Shown: piece after piece, positions 1-10,352 of the stretch
How positions within the stretch are numbered: position 1 is the stretch's first letter
Layout: each line of letters starts with the position of its first letter
Origin: Bradysia coprophila
Taxonomy: Eukaryota > Arthropoda > Insecta > Diptera > Sciaridae
Reading direction: 5' to 3'
Assembly (NCBI RefSeq): GCF_014529535.1
Contig: NW_023503757.1
Span: forward strand, 30,666 to 94,665
Length of the DNA: 64,000 nucleotides
Program-made: the position numbers and the translations under genes
The notes under the pieces: model-generated
Seen by the model: only the letters and a program-made list of their open reading frames with translations
What the model was told of the DNA's origin: nothing
The model's database searches: none

Positions 1-2165
1 TTTACATAGAACTCGAGTAAATTTCATTCCTTTTTCGTAATTTTTGTGTCATTTGGAAGGTAATCGAAAGCCGAATAGAATGTTGTTGAAAAAAAATTAA
101 ATTTGGGTCCTCGGACTAAGGCCGCTACTAGGGCCCTATGCGTATTTTACATACAACTCGAGTAAATTTCATCCGTTTTTCGTAATTTTTGTTTCATTTG
201 GAAGGTAATCAAAGGCCGAATAGAATGTTGTTGAAAAAAAATTATATTTGGGTCCTCGGACTAAGGCCGCTACTAGGGCCCTATGTGTATTTTACATATA
301 ACTCGAGCAAATTTCATCCGTTTTTCGTAATTTTTGTTTCATTTGAAAGATAATCGAACACCGAATAGAATGTTGTTGAAAAAAAAATTAAATTTGGGTC
401 CTTGGACTAAGGCCGTTACTAGGGCCCTATGTGTATTTTACATATAACTCGAGCAAATTTCATCCGTTTTCCGTAATTTTTGTTTCATTTGGAAGGTAAT
501 CAAAGGCCGAATAGAATGTTGTTCAAAAAAAATTAAATTTGGGTCCTTGGACTAAGGCCACTACTAGGGCCCTATGTGTATTTTACATTGAACTCGAGTA
601 AATTTCATTCGTTTTTCGTAATTTTTGTTTCATTTGAAAGATAATCGAACACCGAATAGAATGTTGTTGAAAAAAAATTAAATTTGGGTCCTCGGACTAA
701 GGCCGCTACTAGCGCCCTATGCGTATTTTACATACAACTCGAGTAAATTTCATCCGTTTTTCGTAATTTTTGTTTCATTTGAAAGATAATCGAACACCGA
801 ATAGAATGTTGTTGAAAAAAAAAATTAATTTGGGTCCTTGGACTAAGGCCGCTACTAGGGCCCTATGTGTATTTTACATATAACTCGAGCAAATTTCATC
901 CGTTTTTCGTAATTTTTGTTTCATTTGGAAGGTAATCAAAGGCCGAATAGAATGTTGTTGAAAAAAAATTAAATTTGGGTCCTCGGACTAAGGCCGCTAC
1001 TAGGGCCCTATGTGTATTTTACATATAACTCGAGCAAATTTCATCCGTTTTTCGTAATTTTTGTTTCATTTGGAAGGTAATCAAAGGCCGAATAGAATGT
1101 AGTTGAAAAAAAAAAAATTTGGATACTAGGACTGAGGCCGATACTAGGCCCTATGTGTATTTTACATTGAACTCGAGTAAATTTCATTCGTTTTTCGTAA
1201 TTTTTGTTTCATTTGAAAGATAATCGAACACCGAATAGAATGTTGTTGAAAAAAAAATTAAATTTGGGTCCTCGGACTAAGGCCGCTACTAGGGCCCTAT
1301 GCGTATTTTACATACAACTCGAGTAAATTTCATCCGTTTTTCGTAATTTTTGTTTCATTTGAAAGATAATCGAACACCGAATAGAATGTTGTTGAAAAAA
1401 AAATAAATTTGGGTCCTTGGACTAAGGCCGCTACTAGGGCCCTATGTGTATTTTACATAGAACTCGAGCAAATTTCATCCGTTTTTCCTAATTTTTGTTT
1501 CATTTGGAAGGTAATCAAAGGCCGAATAGAATGTTGTTGAAAAAAAATTAAATTTGGGTCCTCGGACTAAGGCCGCTACTAGGGCCCTATGTGTATTTTA
1601 CATATAACTCGAGCAAATTTCATCCGTTTTTCATAATTTTTGTTTCATTTGAAAGATAATCGAACACCGAATAGAATATTGTTGAAAAAAAAATAAATTT
1701 GGGTCCTTGGACTAAGGCCGCTACTAGGGCCCTATGTGTATTTTACATATAACTCGAGCAAATTTCATCCGTTTTTCATAATTTTTGTTTCATTTGAAAG
1801 ATAATCGAACACCGAATAGAATATTGTTGAAAAAAAATTAAATTTGGGTCCTTGGACTAAGGCCGCTACTAGGGCCCTATGTGTATTTTACATAAAACTC
1901 GAGCAAATTTCATCCGTTTTTCGTAATTTTTGTTTCATTTCGAAGGTAATCAAAGGCCGAATAGAATGTTGTTGAAAAAAAATTAAATTTGGGTCCTCGG
2001 ACTAAGGCCGCTACTAGGGCCCTATGTGTATTTTACATATAACTCGAGCAAATTTCATCCGTTTTTCGTAATTTTTGTTTCATTTGGAAGGTAATCAAAG
2101 GCCGAATAGAATGTAGTTGAAAAATAAATTAAATTTGGATCCTCGGACTGAGGCCGATACTAGGC
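1..2165. repeat. 145-bp tandem satellite array, about 15 units
   Basis: About fifteen head-to-tail units of 145-146 bp; the landmark ACTCGAG recurs near 11, 156, 301, 447, 592 and so on, and each unit ends in CTAGGGCCCTAT. Two subtypes are visible: A has GGAAGGTAATCAAAGGCCG and B has GAAAGATAATCGAACACCG. A third form, A*, has ACTGAGGCCGATACTAGGCCC in place of the usual ACTAAGGCCGCTACTAGGGCC; it is found in the last unit and once internally (near 1130). The array is cut by the left window edge and joins the module at 2166 directly. A two-unit version sits at 36310-36570, so this is the expandable core of an interspersed repeat rather than a centromere-type satellite (inference). Confidence 0.95.
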
Positions 2166-2470
2166 CCTATGTGTATTTATACTCAATAAATTAAAATTTT
2201 AGGGCTATTTGAAATTTTTGTTTTATTTGAAAGGAACGTCGTACGGGGCTTCGTAATTGCGCTATGCGCAATTTCTAAGATGTACACATTACATAATAAT
2301 TTTACTTAAACTACTTTAACCGGCGCATAGACTTACGGTCAAAGTACGGTGACAGACGCACTAGGGTCACGTACGCAATAGATATACGGGTTTGTACGGG
2401 GCTCAGTCGCAGCAAACGCTCCGACTGTTCTGATGGCTCGTTTTGTTCTTATATGGGAAAAAATATGCAA
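2166..2470. repeat. Terminal module of the 145-bp-repeat element, copy 1
   Basis: A non-coding segment of about 300 bp shared with 36555-36830 and, in part, 50866-51084. It holds GTACGGGGCT twice (near 2231 and 2394). The first is followed by a small hairpin (TTGCGC-TAT-GCGCAA) and the second overlaps a CAGTCG...CGACTG stem. Similarity between copies stops after CTGTTCTG-N-CTCG, which probably marks the element edge. A tandem-repeat core next to a hairpin-bearing end resembles Helentron/DINE-type non-autonomous elements, but no diagnostic terminus was proven. Confidence 0.6.
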
Positions 2471-4952
2471 TTTTATTACATTAAATTCTCATTTCGTGAC
2501 CTCTTCGAATAAAAATCATCAAAACTCATCCATTTTGCGGTTCGTGACTAACAAAAAAGGAAAGATTATGAACTAAGCTTTTTTTTGGTGTATCTATCAA
2601 CAAAAGTGCGCACCTAAGAGTCGAGAACAGAAAAACCACATACGTTAGCATACCGGCGTGAATAATTTTGATTAACTTTTGCATGGCCGAATCATCAACT
2701 TTCATACAAACTCGTGAAATTGAAATTGAGTTTTCTCCGGCTATTTAACTTCAAATGTAGCGTGTGATAGCTCGTTGAACTCGTATGGACTTGTAGATTG
2801 ATATGTAAGTAATTGTGATTTGATTCTGATCGAAATGGAAAATTTGAAAAGTTCGCCTATATATAGGTGACTAGTTCCTCCCGGATTTTGCTTTGGGGTC
2901 TTTTTTTAGGGGAGGTTTACTGTGTCACGCCTCCGCTACCGCTCCGGCTGTGATCAAACTGTAAAAATAAACATAGCAAACGCCGACCCGTACGAAACAC
3001 CTAACCGTATTTTTAACTGGGGGGGGATGTCTAGAAGGGGCCCTTTTTTCTGTCAGAACGACAACTTTTGTCTGTCAGAATGACAACTTTTTTTTTGTCA
3101 GAAGGAGTTTGCGTCTTTAACTGAAATTGAAATTCGACTTTATGGTTCATTTTCACAACAAATTTCCTTAATTTCTGAAAAAAAATCCTAAATTATTAAA
3201 GAAAACCTTGAAAAAACTCAGAGATTTCAAGGAAATTTCTTAAAATAATATTTGAGACCAGGCGCGACTTCCACGGGTAGCCGGGGCAAGAGCCCCCAAC
3301 GAGATTATCAAAATGTTTACAATTCATACACGCCGACTTTCAGTGATAGCCCGCGTCAATGCACCCAACGAAGCAACGAACAAAGTGTCTTAGAGTTGAA
3401 ATATATTGAATCTAATAACATTTTGAACGAACGATGACACTGTACTCCGAAATATTCCGAAAGTGTTGCCAGCGGCGACTGAATACTCCTTTGTAATTAG
3501 ACTAGAAAAACCTAGAGGTTAAAGTTCTGGAAGTCATGAAAGCTGTTTTTCAAACTATGAAGTAATTAAAGACGAGTACATAAATTCACCAATAAAACAA
3601 TGTCCGGTTAGTTCGTGACTTCAATTTATGTCAGTGGTTCTCTCTGAAGGGTCTACTTACTTCGAACTTAGTCGAATTTAATGGAGAAACAACCGCTTGC
3701 AACAGTATTTAAAGACTATTTGTAAACAAATTTGAGTTTCCGGTCTCCATTGTTTTAATTTGAGCTATCAGTTTCTAAGTTGCTGCTTGTTGAAGCAATC
3801 GTATAGCATGTGGCTGGTGAAACATCTTACTTGGCTCAAAAAAGCCCTTCGGGCGTTGTATGAAGAAATGTTTTAAAAGGCCCTTTGTTGCTCTTTATCC
3901 ATACAAAAATCAAAAGGCCCTTCGGGAATCGCCGGAACGCCCATAGGGCCAGTCCGGCACTGTTTGGCTGTCCTAAGTTGCATTATACTCTCAGCGGCCA
4001 CTGATGCAATTCTAGCTCTCATTGTAAATGAAAATGTAGAGCTATTGAATTTGTTATTTAACAAAATGAGCTATTTTACTGTTTGTGAAAGACAAAGAAT
4101 CAAAAATTTCGCTCGCTCCGCTCGCTCCATTGTGTTCCACTGAACCTTTAAATACATAACCTCGGCGGCGGCTAGCCAAAAAAAATTACTCGAGGATGGC
4201 TAAAATGTCGGCTTAAGTCATAACTTTAAACGGCTCGGCTGGGGCACTACCAGTGATATTTTTGCTACATTTTTTCTATTATTTTTTTTAAATAAAAACT
4301 AATTAAAAATGAACAAATTTTAATAGTCAATTCGCCAAAACTTCGAACAGCTTATATGGAATCGGGATTCAAGCCGACGACGATCCAATCGAGCTGTGGC
4401 TCAAATGAATCCCCGTTCCATTCTGAGAATATCGTGGAACAACTTTTTTCCCGAAAATTTTTTGTTGAGCTGTCATGGCCCTTAGAAATTTTTTCTCCGA
4501 AGTGGTCGCGAAAATCGTTTTTTATCAATTACTACAACATGCGAGATGTGAATAATGTCAAATTGTGCACGTTTATGAAGGTCAATGAGCTGAATATTAT
4601 TGACCAACAAACGCCGATGTTCAGCCCACAACATAAAACAGAAATTTTTGTAGGGCTCTCAGCGGCTGGAAAAGTTAGTAGCAGGAAGCTCTAACCCGGA
4701 GTTTTGTAACTTACTTCAAGCTCTATCCATTGCCACCCCACTCGACCATACCCAGATAGAAATGGAGTTGTTTTTTTACAATGTATCTCAACCCATCACA
4801 TTTTGAAAAATCATCGAACTTTAAAGTTCCCTAAATAACTTTTTTTCGAGCGAATTTTTTTATTTGTAGGTTTACGAGATAATAGTTAATAAAACTAACT
4901 TGAAACAGCCTGAAGATGTCTCATAGACTTTTTTTGTAGTGGACAGGCTGAC
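2471..4952. other. Non-coding repeat-derived stretch, no gene seen
   Basis: No convincing protein or RNA gene. Recognisable pieces are: an E1-type end at about 2966-3003 (CATAGCAAACGCCGACCCG followed by TACGAAACACC); a short imperfect direct repeat of TGTCAGAA-C/T-GACAACTTT near 3051-3110; a hAT-like end at about 3258 (CAGGCGCGACTTC, resembling the 11912 terminus); and a sequence ending at 3961 whose reverse complement reads CAGTGCCGGACTGG, another hAT-like terminus. The open frames at 3252-3437, 3873-4064 and 4356-4694 show no motif and lie in repeat-like sequence. Confidence 0.5.
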
Positions 4953-4960
4953 GTAGAGGT

Positions 4961-5137
4961 GAGCGCCGGCTCAAGTCGCGCGGTCGTGCCGATCGCCGCC
5001 GAAATTTTCAGTAAAAAGTCAGCAGGCGCCGGTCGAAATTTTAAATTGTACAGTCGATTGCGCCGCCGCCGATAAAAATAAAACACTACGCCGCCGCTGC
5101 GCCGCCGGTTTATTTTTTCCTCATTTTTCGGCGCAAA
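4961..5137. mobile_element. 177-bp hAT-like MITE with 8-bp target duplication
   Basis: A GC-rich insert, full of CGCCGCCG, is flanked on both sides by the identical octamer GTAGAGGT (4953-4960 and 5138-5145). The ends GAGCGCCGGC and (reverse complement) TTTGCGCCG form only a short imperfect inverted repeat around GCGCCG. An 8-bp duplication is the hAT-superfamily signature (established). It is too small to encode a transposase. Confidence 0.6.
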
Positions 5138-5145
5138 GTAGAGGT

Positions 5146-5744
5146 AATTGGGAATGATTTCGTTTCAACAAGTACGAGAAAAAATAAATTTTTATCAAAA
5201 AACATAACAGAATTGATTGTGAAAAATGGGCTCGTGGGAAAAGTAAACTCCTTCGCTACGCTCGTATACGTTGATGTTGATAAAAAGAGAAAATAATATT
5301 TTGGTAATTCTATATCAGAACATCAGCAAGCGTTTTTATATGCTTCGCTTTTGCCCCATTGGCTCACATTTTACTGTCAGATTTTTCAACTTTCTTCTTT
5401 ATTGACCATGGAAAAGTTTGAAACTAGTGCAGGTTTCGAAAAATCTGCCAAAATAAGTTGGAGTTTCGGCTGGTATGTAGCTGATTGGAAAACCTCGACT
5501 TTCTCGGAAACTTTGGGTACAGTTTGGATTTTGAGAACTTAAAATTAGTGGAAATTGGCAAGGTTCTGAAAGAACAGGTTAAGAGTTGATCACGAAGGCG
5601 GTGTAACACACAATTGCGTCAACAGCTGCGAAGTTTTTATGTAAATTGGAACTTAACAAAAACAAAATTCTGAATTTTCGAGAAAAATATTATCGCCTTA
5701 CTTTTATCTGAAATGTTCAATTTAGTTTACCTAAAAAAATTTTA
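5146..5744. other. No gene seen
   Basis: AT-rich sequence without coding signal. A CTCCTTCGCTACGCTCG mini-hairpin motif occurs near 5248. The overlapping frames at 5351-5542 (+) and 5424-5609 (-) lack any recognisable domain. Confidence 0.5.
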
Positions 5745-7257
5745 AGTGACCTGAAGCGACTCTATGATATAGCCTAACATAAAGTCTAAATTCTAAAGAA
5801 AAATCTGAAGTATGAAATAAGGATTGCAATGACTAGAACTTTTTAGACCAAATTTTCATCGAAAATGTTTTTTATTTTATTTTTTTCAAGTTTTAAAGTT
5901 TTATATTGTGTAATTGAATTTGTCCCATGTTTTTCAGTATTCCGCGCATTATAACAATGAACAATGAAATGATAATGAATAAATATTTAAACAAAAGAAG
6001 AACAAAAATGTGCAAGTTCTGCTATTATAGAAAAATAATTGAAAGAATGCCAATTCAGTCACCCAAAATTCAGAGTACACACAGATGTGACAAAAGCGAG
6101 CATTTCTTTGTTGAAAACGATTCAAACGAATAAAGAGAGTTTGTTTATCGATAATTGAAGTGAAAAAAAAATAATTTATTTACCATAGCTGGTCGAAATT
6201 TTCAAGGATAACAATTTTTTGTGCCATTGTATGTGCAGTTGTTGCTCTGCTGAAGGCATTAGAAACTAGCCATTTTTTTAAATAAAAATTTGAAGAATTT
6301 TCGTTTGGAAAATTTTAGCTGAAAACCTAATTGATTGGAAGACCCGTACGAACCTTGTGGGTACATCGAGTGGGTTACACTGAAGTTACTATAAAATTAC
6401 TTTCAGTTTCCATTTGTATTCATTGCAATTAGTTTTTTTGGGTTTTCATTTACATTCTGATTCGAACTACACCTTTCAATCGCCGATAAAAAGACACATT
6501 TTCAAGGTTGACTGATGTATTATATTATTACCGATGTGTGAGATGTGTTCCTAGCCTTTGGCTCGAAATACGTCTCAACAAAAAATATAGCGAGACATTG
6601 TCTTGACGCATTTTCTGGCCGCAATATGTAGCTATAGCACTTAATTTCAATAAAAATAAATAAAATTTGTGTGCATTAGTCACACTTAGCTTTGGAGGTT
6701 GTTTGTACCTGATCACGTAAATTCAGTGTGAAGGTCTAGTTGTTAAACTCCATGTTTAAACAAGAATCATACCAAACCAAGCATATATCCGTAGAAATTA
6801 ATCGTAGTATTATCGCCCGTATAATAGGGAGTTCCGAAGAGTACAAATACAAATATCTCTCCAAAAGAAAGTACCATCAAATACCTGCCTAAATAAAACT
6901 GAATTTTTCTCCGTTGAAAAAGCAATCTTTATCTACTCCAGTTCGCTTGTAATTTTCCATTTAAGCTCTAATTAGCAAAATAGCTTTCTGAGGACAGAAT
7001 TAAAAAATCAAGAACAAACCTCTTTTTCGCCTAAAGGCAGCACTGGGTTAGCCATTTTGTTTGGCTATGTACCATTGACTGTATTCGATTTTTTTTTAAA
7101 CTCACCATCACTTCCTCCCAATTCTAATGCCGTACACTAATGTCGCCAAAATATTTTAAGAATTTGAGTTGAGTGTATGGCTTTCGGGATGCGTATAGCG
7201 CGTGTTTCATTTATTGACTAATGCAGCAGCTGTTATTATTTGTGTGCTTAAGTTCAG

Positions 7258-7264
7258 TATAAAA
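7258..7264 (+). promoter_or_regulatory. TATA box of lectin copy 1
   Basis: TATAAAA lies 75 bp upstream of the start codon, with a plausible transcription start about 30 bp downstream. It is retained in the other two copies (38333-38339; 53211-53217 on the minus strand). Confidence 0.75.
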
Positions 7265-7332
7265 ACGGCAGCAATTCGACCGTCAATTCAATTCAATTGA
7301 AAGTGTTGAGCTTAGCGAATAATAAAAGCAAA

Positions 7333-8046
7333 ATGTTTTTGAAAGCGTTAGTAGTGACCGTGTGTCTAATTAAATTAGCTTCGACCCAATCGAGCGATCC
7401 AGATCCATGTAATTCATTCAACATAACCGATACGATTGGTGAGTTGCGCTATTTTCACGAAAGCTTCCTTTGATTACAAAATTGCTCATCAATAGGTCAA
7501 ATGAAGTTGATGCTCAGGAGCAGCTGCATAAATGGTAAAAACTTCGTCTTGTGGACCACGCAAACGGTATGTTGTCTCCGCTACGCTCCGAAAAAAGTGA
7601 ATTTATTCTGAAAAATTGTTACAGGCTAGTTGGTTCAGAGCCGATAACATTTGTCGATTTAATCAAATGCAACTGGCGATGATCAACTCTGCTGAGGAGC
7701 AGACACTCGTCTCAAATTTAATAGATCGATCCAGTGAGTAAACCGGTTGAGCAGGCTCAAACCATTTAAATGAAAAAATTGTTTCGCAGCTTTCGGTAAC
7801 AATGGATTTTGGACTTCGGGCAACGATCTGGCATGTCAACGAAATTGGTACTGGTCGAGTAATGGCAGTCCAATCAAGTATTTCAGTTGGAAAGCTGGTG
7901 AGCCGAACAATTTACGGAATACCAATGAACGATGCATCAATCTCATGTCGAAAGTCGACAACTACCAATGGAACGATGCTCCCTGCGACCATCCATACTA
8001 TTTCATATGCGAGGAGAAATGTGGATGCGACAAAACTAAATTTTAG
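7333..8046 (+). CDS. Secreted C-type lectin, copy 1 (four exons, 180 aa)
   Basis: Exons 7333-7438, 7496-7566, 7625-7733 and 7790-8046 join with GT-AG introns of 56-58 bp and phases that agree throughout. The protein opens with a signal peptide (MFLKALVVTVCLIKLAST, about 18 residues) followed by one C-type lectin domain, about residues 45-170. Visible landmarks are C69 and C169 (outer disulfide), C144 and C161 (inner disulfide), E133-P134-N135 and W156-N157-D158, the EPN/WND calcium and mannose-type sugar-binding motifs, and the fold signature FWTSGND. A short Cys-containing tail ends EKCGCDKTKF. Such secreted insect lectins typically act in haemolymph or gut recognition (family knowledge). 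Copy 3 encodes the same protein apart from one synonymous change; copy 2 differs at about 14 residues. No single frame spans the gene because exons are short. Expression is unproven. Confidence 0.9.
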
Positions 8047-8066
8047 TGTGAGCTTCTGCTGAGAAG

Positions 8067-8072
8067 AATAAA
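8067..8072 (+). terminator. Poly(A) signal of lectin copy 1
   Basis: AATAAA begins 21 bp after the stop codon; the same hexamer is at 39142-39147 and, on the minus strand, 52403-52408 in the other copies. Confidence 0.7.
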
Positions 8073-8271
8073 ATGCCATGAATTGCTAAGTGCTGTTTTT
8101 TTTTGCAAATTCCACGCTGTTTTAATCGACATTCCAACATATTATCATTCCAAGTTGGAATTTCCAACCCAACATTAATTTGACACGAAGAGCCCCGGAA
8201 CAGAGGATCAGCTATTTATTTTTGATGAATTATGTATTCTACGATCGTATTCCACACATGTAATGAAGGGG

Positions 8272-8762
8272 ATGATGCGTATCGCTGTAAAGCTGAGGCC
8301 TTCCACATTCATAATAAGTAATAATTTAATCAAATAATTGCATTAGTGAGGTCACAGCTCTCATCAAAGTTCACGGAGGTTCCATCGATTCTGAGAAATT
8401 TTCCAGAAGTCATATTTTCGGCCGATTATCATCAAATTTTATGAAGTTAATATTTGCCCCAGGAGTACTTGACCTCAGCTTTCCAACGAACCCATACACG
8501 CCCGTGTCCTCGCCACCTTACGGATATGAAATCCGAACTACGAAACCTCATTTTTCGACTTTTTGCCACTTACAACCATCCAGGTATGGAAGATCAAAAA
8601 TATCTGAGACTGGTTTTGGGGCCTAGGCACCAAGGCCTAACTAGGCATATATAAAAAAGTCCCGGAAAAAATAGCGCCAATTTCGGTCAGTCGAAATTCA
8701 AAAGAATCCCTCTGCTCAAATTGCACAGCCAGTAAAAAATCGATCCTTTCAAAAAACAGAAA
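8272..8762. other. No gene seen
   Basis: Sequence beyond the cassette boundary, not shared with the other two cassettes. Overlapping frames at 8441-8626 and 8454-8654 show no recognisable domain. Confidence 0.5.
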
Positions 8763-10267
8763 TTACAATAAATAAAAATCGTCCACTTTATTCCTTCCCA
8801 ACGTTCCAAGAATACATGCTGCATTTCCTCTTTGAATAGCAATTGAAATTCTTTGCAATAAGTAATCTGTTGAACGCTTTTCCCCTGATGCTTTTTTCAT
8901 CAAAGATCCTAATTTCGTGACAAATTTCTTTGTTTCTGGGCCCATGCAACCTAAAGATTCAAAAGCAAGCGGGGTGAATAAATAATTTTCTTTATTGCAT
9001 ACGCGGTGTGATTCCCCGAAAAATTATTCACCTAGGATATATAAACAAACATTATACTTCTGTAAATTGTCAAAGTGTCATTCGCATATCTTGTTGTCTC
9101 GTTTTCGCTTATGCGATAAAAAAGAATATGCACGTATGACAAGCCGTCTCGGCAAGCCTCGACCGCTTTGTCAACGTGCATAATATTTATTAAGTTTTCT
9201 ATAATGATTATGCTTTAATCTCTCCGGTTTCTCTGCAACTGAGCGTGCTTTTTTAGAAGTTTCACCAATGTATGAAGGAGCCAACGTATCACGCACTGTC
9301 ACATCCCATAAAAGAGATTTACCATGACTCCACGGAATTAGAGTCATACCATCAGGTCTTTTACCGTCATCTCTAGAAATTCCTGGTGGCTGTAACAAAG
9401 TTGGAAAATCTGCAGCAGAAAAAGCATGAGAAAACTCTCTGTTTACAGAATCGTGTCGCGGCGTTATCCCTGTCTTAAGCTTACATGATAATCCATGCAA
9501 ACCGTAATTTTTAACTAACTCACCACAGACACACCTATACTCCTCGCATAATTGGGATCCTAAACGCAGCCCAACAGCAATTCTCGCAGCATTGTTATCT
9601 AATAACAAACCTAGCTGACTCGACGGGACAACTTGCAGCCACTTTGAAGATTCTTTAGTAGATGACGCAAGCAGTCTCGCACGATCAACAGATTCACCAG
9701 ATTCAAACATCCCACTAAACTTGCTATTGACCAACGGAGAGTCCCAATTCCTCTGTACCTTCCTCTCATCATCACTACCTGGAACAAATTCACTAGGAAT
9801 CGAACTTACTAATCCCAAAATACTATCATCGACCACCTTAATATTAAACCTACTCATCAGACAGACTGGACGTCGAATATACAGACGACAGATACGCAGG
9901 AAGCGCCAATTCCTCAACTTTCCGAATACCTAATCCACCGTGAGCAAACGGCAGGGTAGCCTGATCCCAAGAAAAATCTAACAGCCTAACATTAGCAATC
10001 GCCTCAAGCGTCGAACGAAAAACTTCATCTACATTCTTCAAACAAGCACTCAGAGAAAATGCCTTAGAAGTACGCAACAAATAGTTAAACCGACAGCTTC
10101 CTAAAGACTTCAAACTTCAAACGTTCGCACATCACTTTTATTTCTTCAATCTTAGAAGAAAACATCCTCTCTAACCCTGACTCAAAAATCGGCGAACCTA
10201 AAATCTCAAGGGAGGACTCATCAACTTCCTTTATCCCTGGCAACAAAGCTGATATCTCAGCATACAT
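8763..10267 (-). pseudogene. Decayed LINE reverse-transcriptase C-terminus with nuclease-like domain
   Basis: Read on the minus strand, three collinear frames (10267-10085, 10113-9850, 9917-9171) plus a tail (about 8999-8763) reconstruct the C-terminal part of a non-LTR RT protein. Landmarks are NYLLRTS, the motif QATLPFAHGGLGIR, a Cys-His cluster (CVCGELVKNYGLHGLSC), then RPDG...LLWDVTV and a terminal ISIAIQRGNAA. The Cys cluster followed by PD-x(n)-D-x-V resembles the zinc knuckle and PD-(D/E)XK endonuclease of R2/R4-type LINEs (family knowledge; assignment inferred). Two frameshifts (near 10100 and 9880) and a small insert at 9001-9181 disrupt it. The RT core upstream is missing: the copy stops at about 10267. 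Confidence 0.7.
9001..9181. mobile_element. Small insertion inside the LINE remnant
   Basis: About 180 bp separates two parts of the LINE coding remnant. TGCAT precedes it (8996-9000) and recurs at its right end (9177-9181), consistent with a 5-bp duplication. No TIR or coding capacity was recognised. Confidence 0.4.
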
Positions 10268-10352
10268 ATTAGCCTTATTGTAGGTGTTTCACTTTGCTGA
10301 AAAAAATTTGAGAAATTTTTGTGAAAATTAAACTTTTTCAATTAAGGGAATT

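Larger units (their letters stand above)
5745..8271 (+). repeat. Lectin-bearing repeat cassette, copy 1
   Basis: This block recurs near 36926-39346 (+) and 52203-55400 (-). It consists of repeat R1 (5745-6360, ending in CCCGTACGAACCTTGTGG), about 1 kb of upstream DNA, the four-exon lectin gene and a tail ending CACATGTAATGAAGGGG. R1 also occurs without the lectin (43490-44060 and 32600-34318). R1 contains a small open frame (to 6133) ending in identical residues in all five copies. The three cassettes keep introns and promoter, so they arose by DNA-level duplication or transposition, not retroposition. Confidence 0.85.

Noticed and set aside
1-2165. CRISPR-like array
   Set aside because: Units are contiguous 145-bp tandem repeats without spacers, in eukaryotic DNA.
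6528-6716. 62-codon minus-strand frame seen in all lectin cassettes (37647-37835; 53754-54095 +)
   Set aside because: Shared only because the cassettes are duplicates; no motif and no start/stop conservation beyond identity.
7802-8062. 86-codon frame overlapping lectin exon 4 (and partners 38738-39067, 52413-52613)
   Set aside because: Out of frame with the spliced lectin reading, which has splice sites, signal peptide and EPN/WND motifs.
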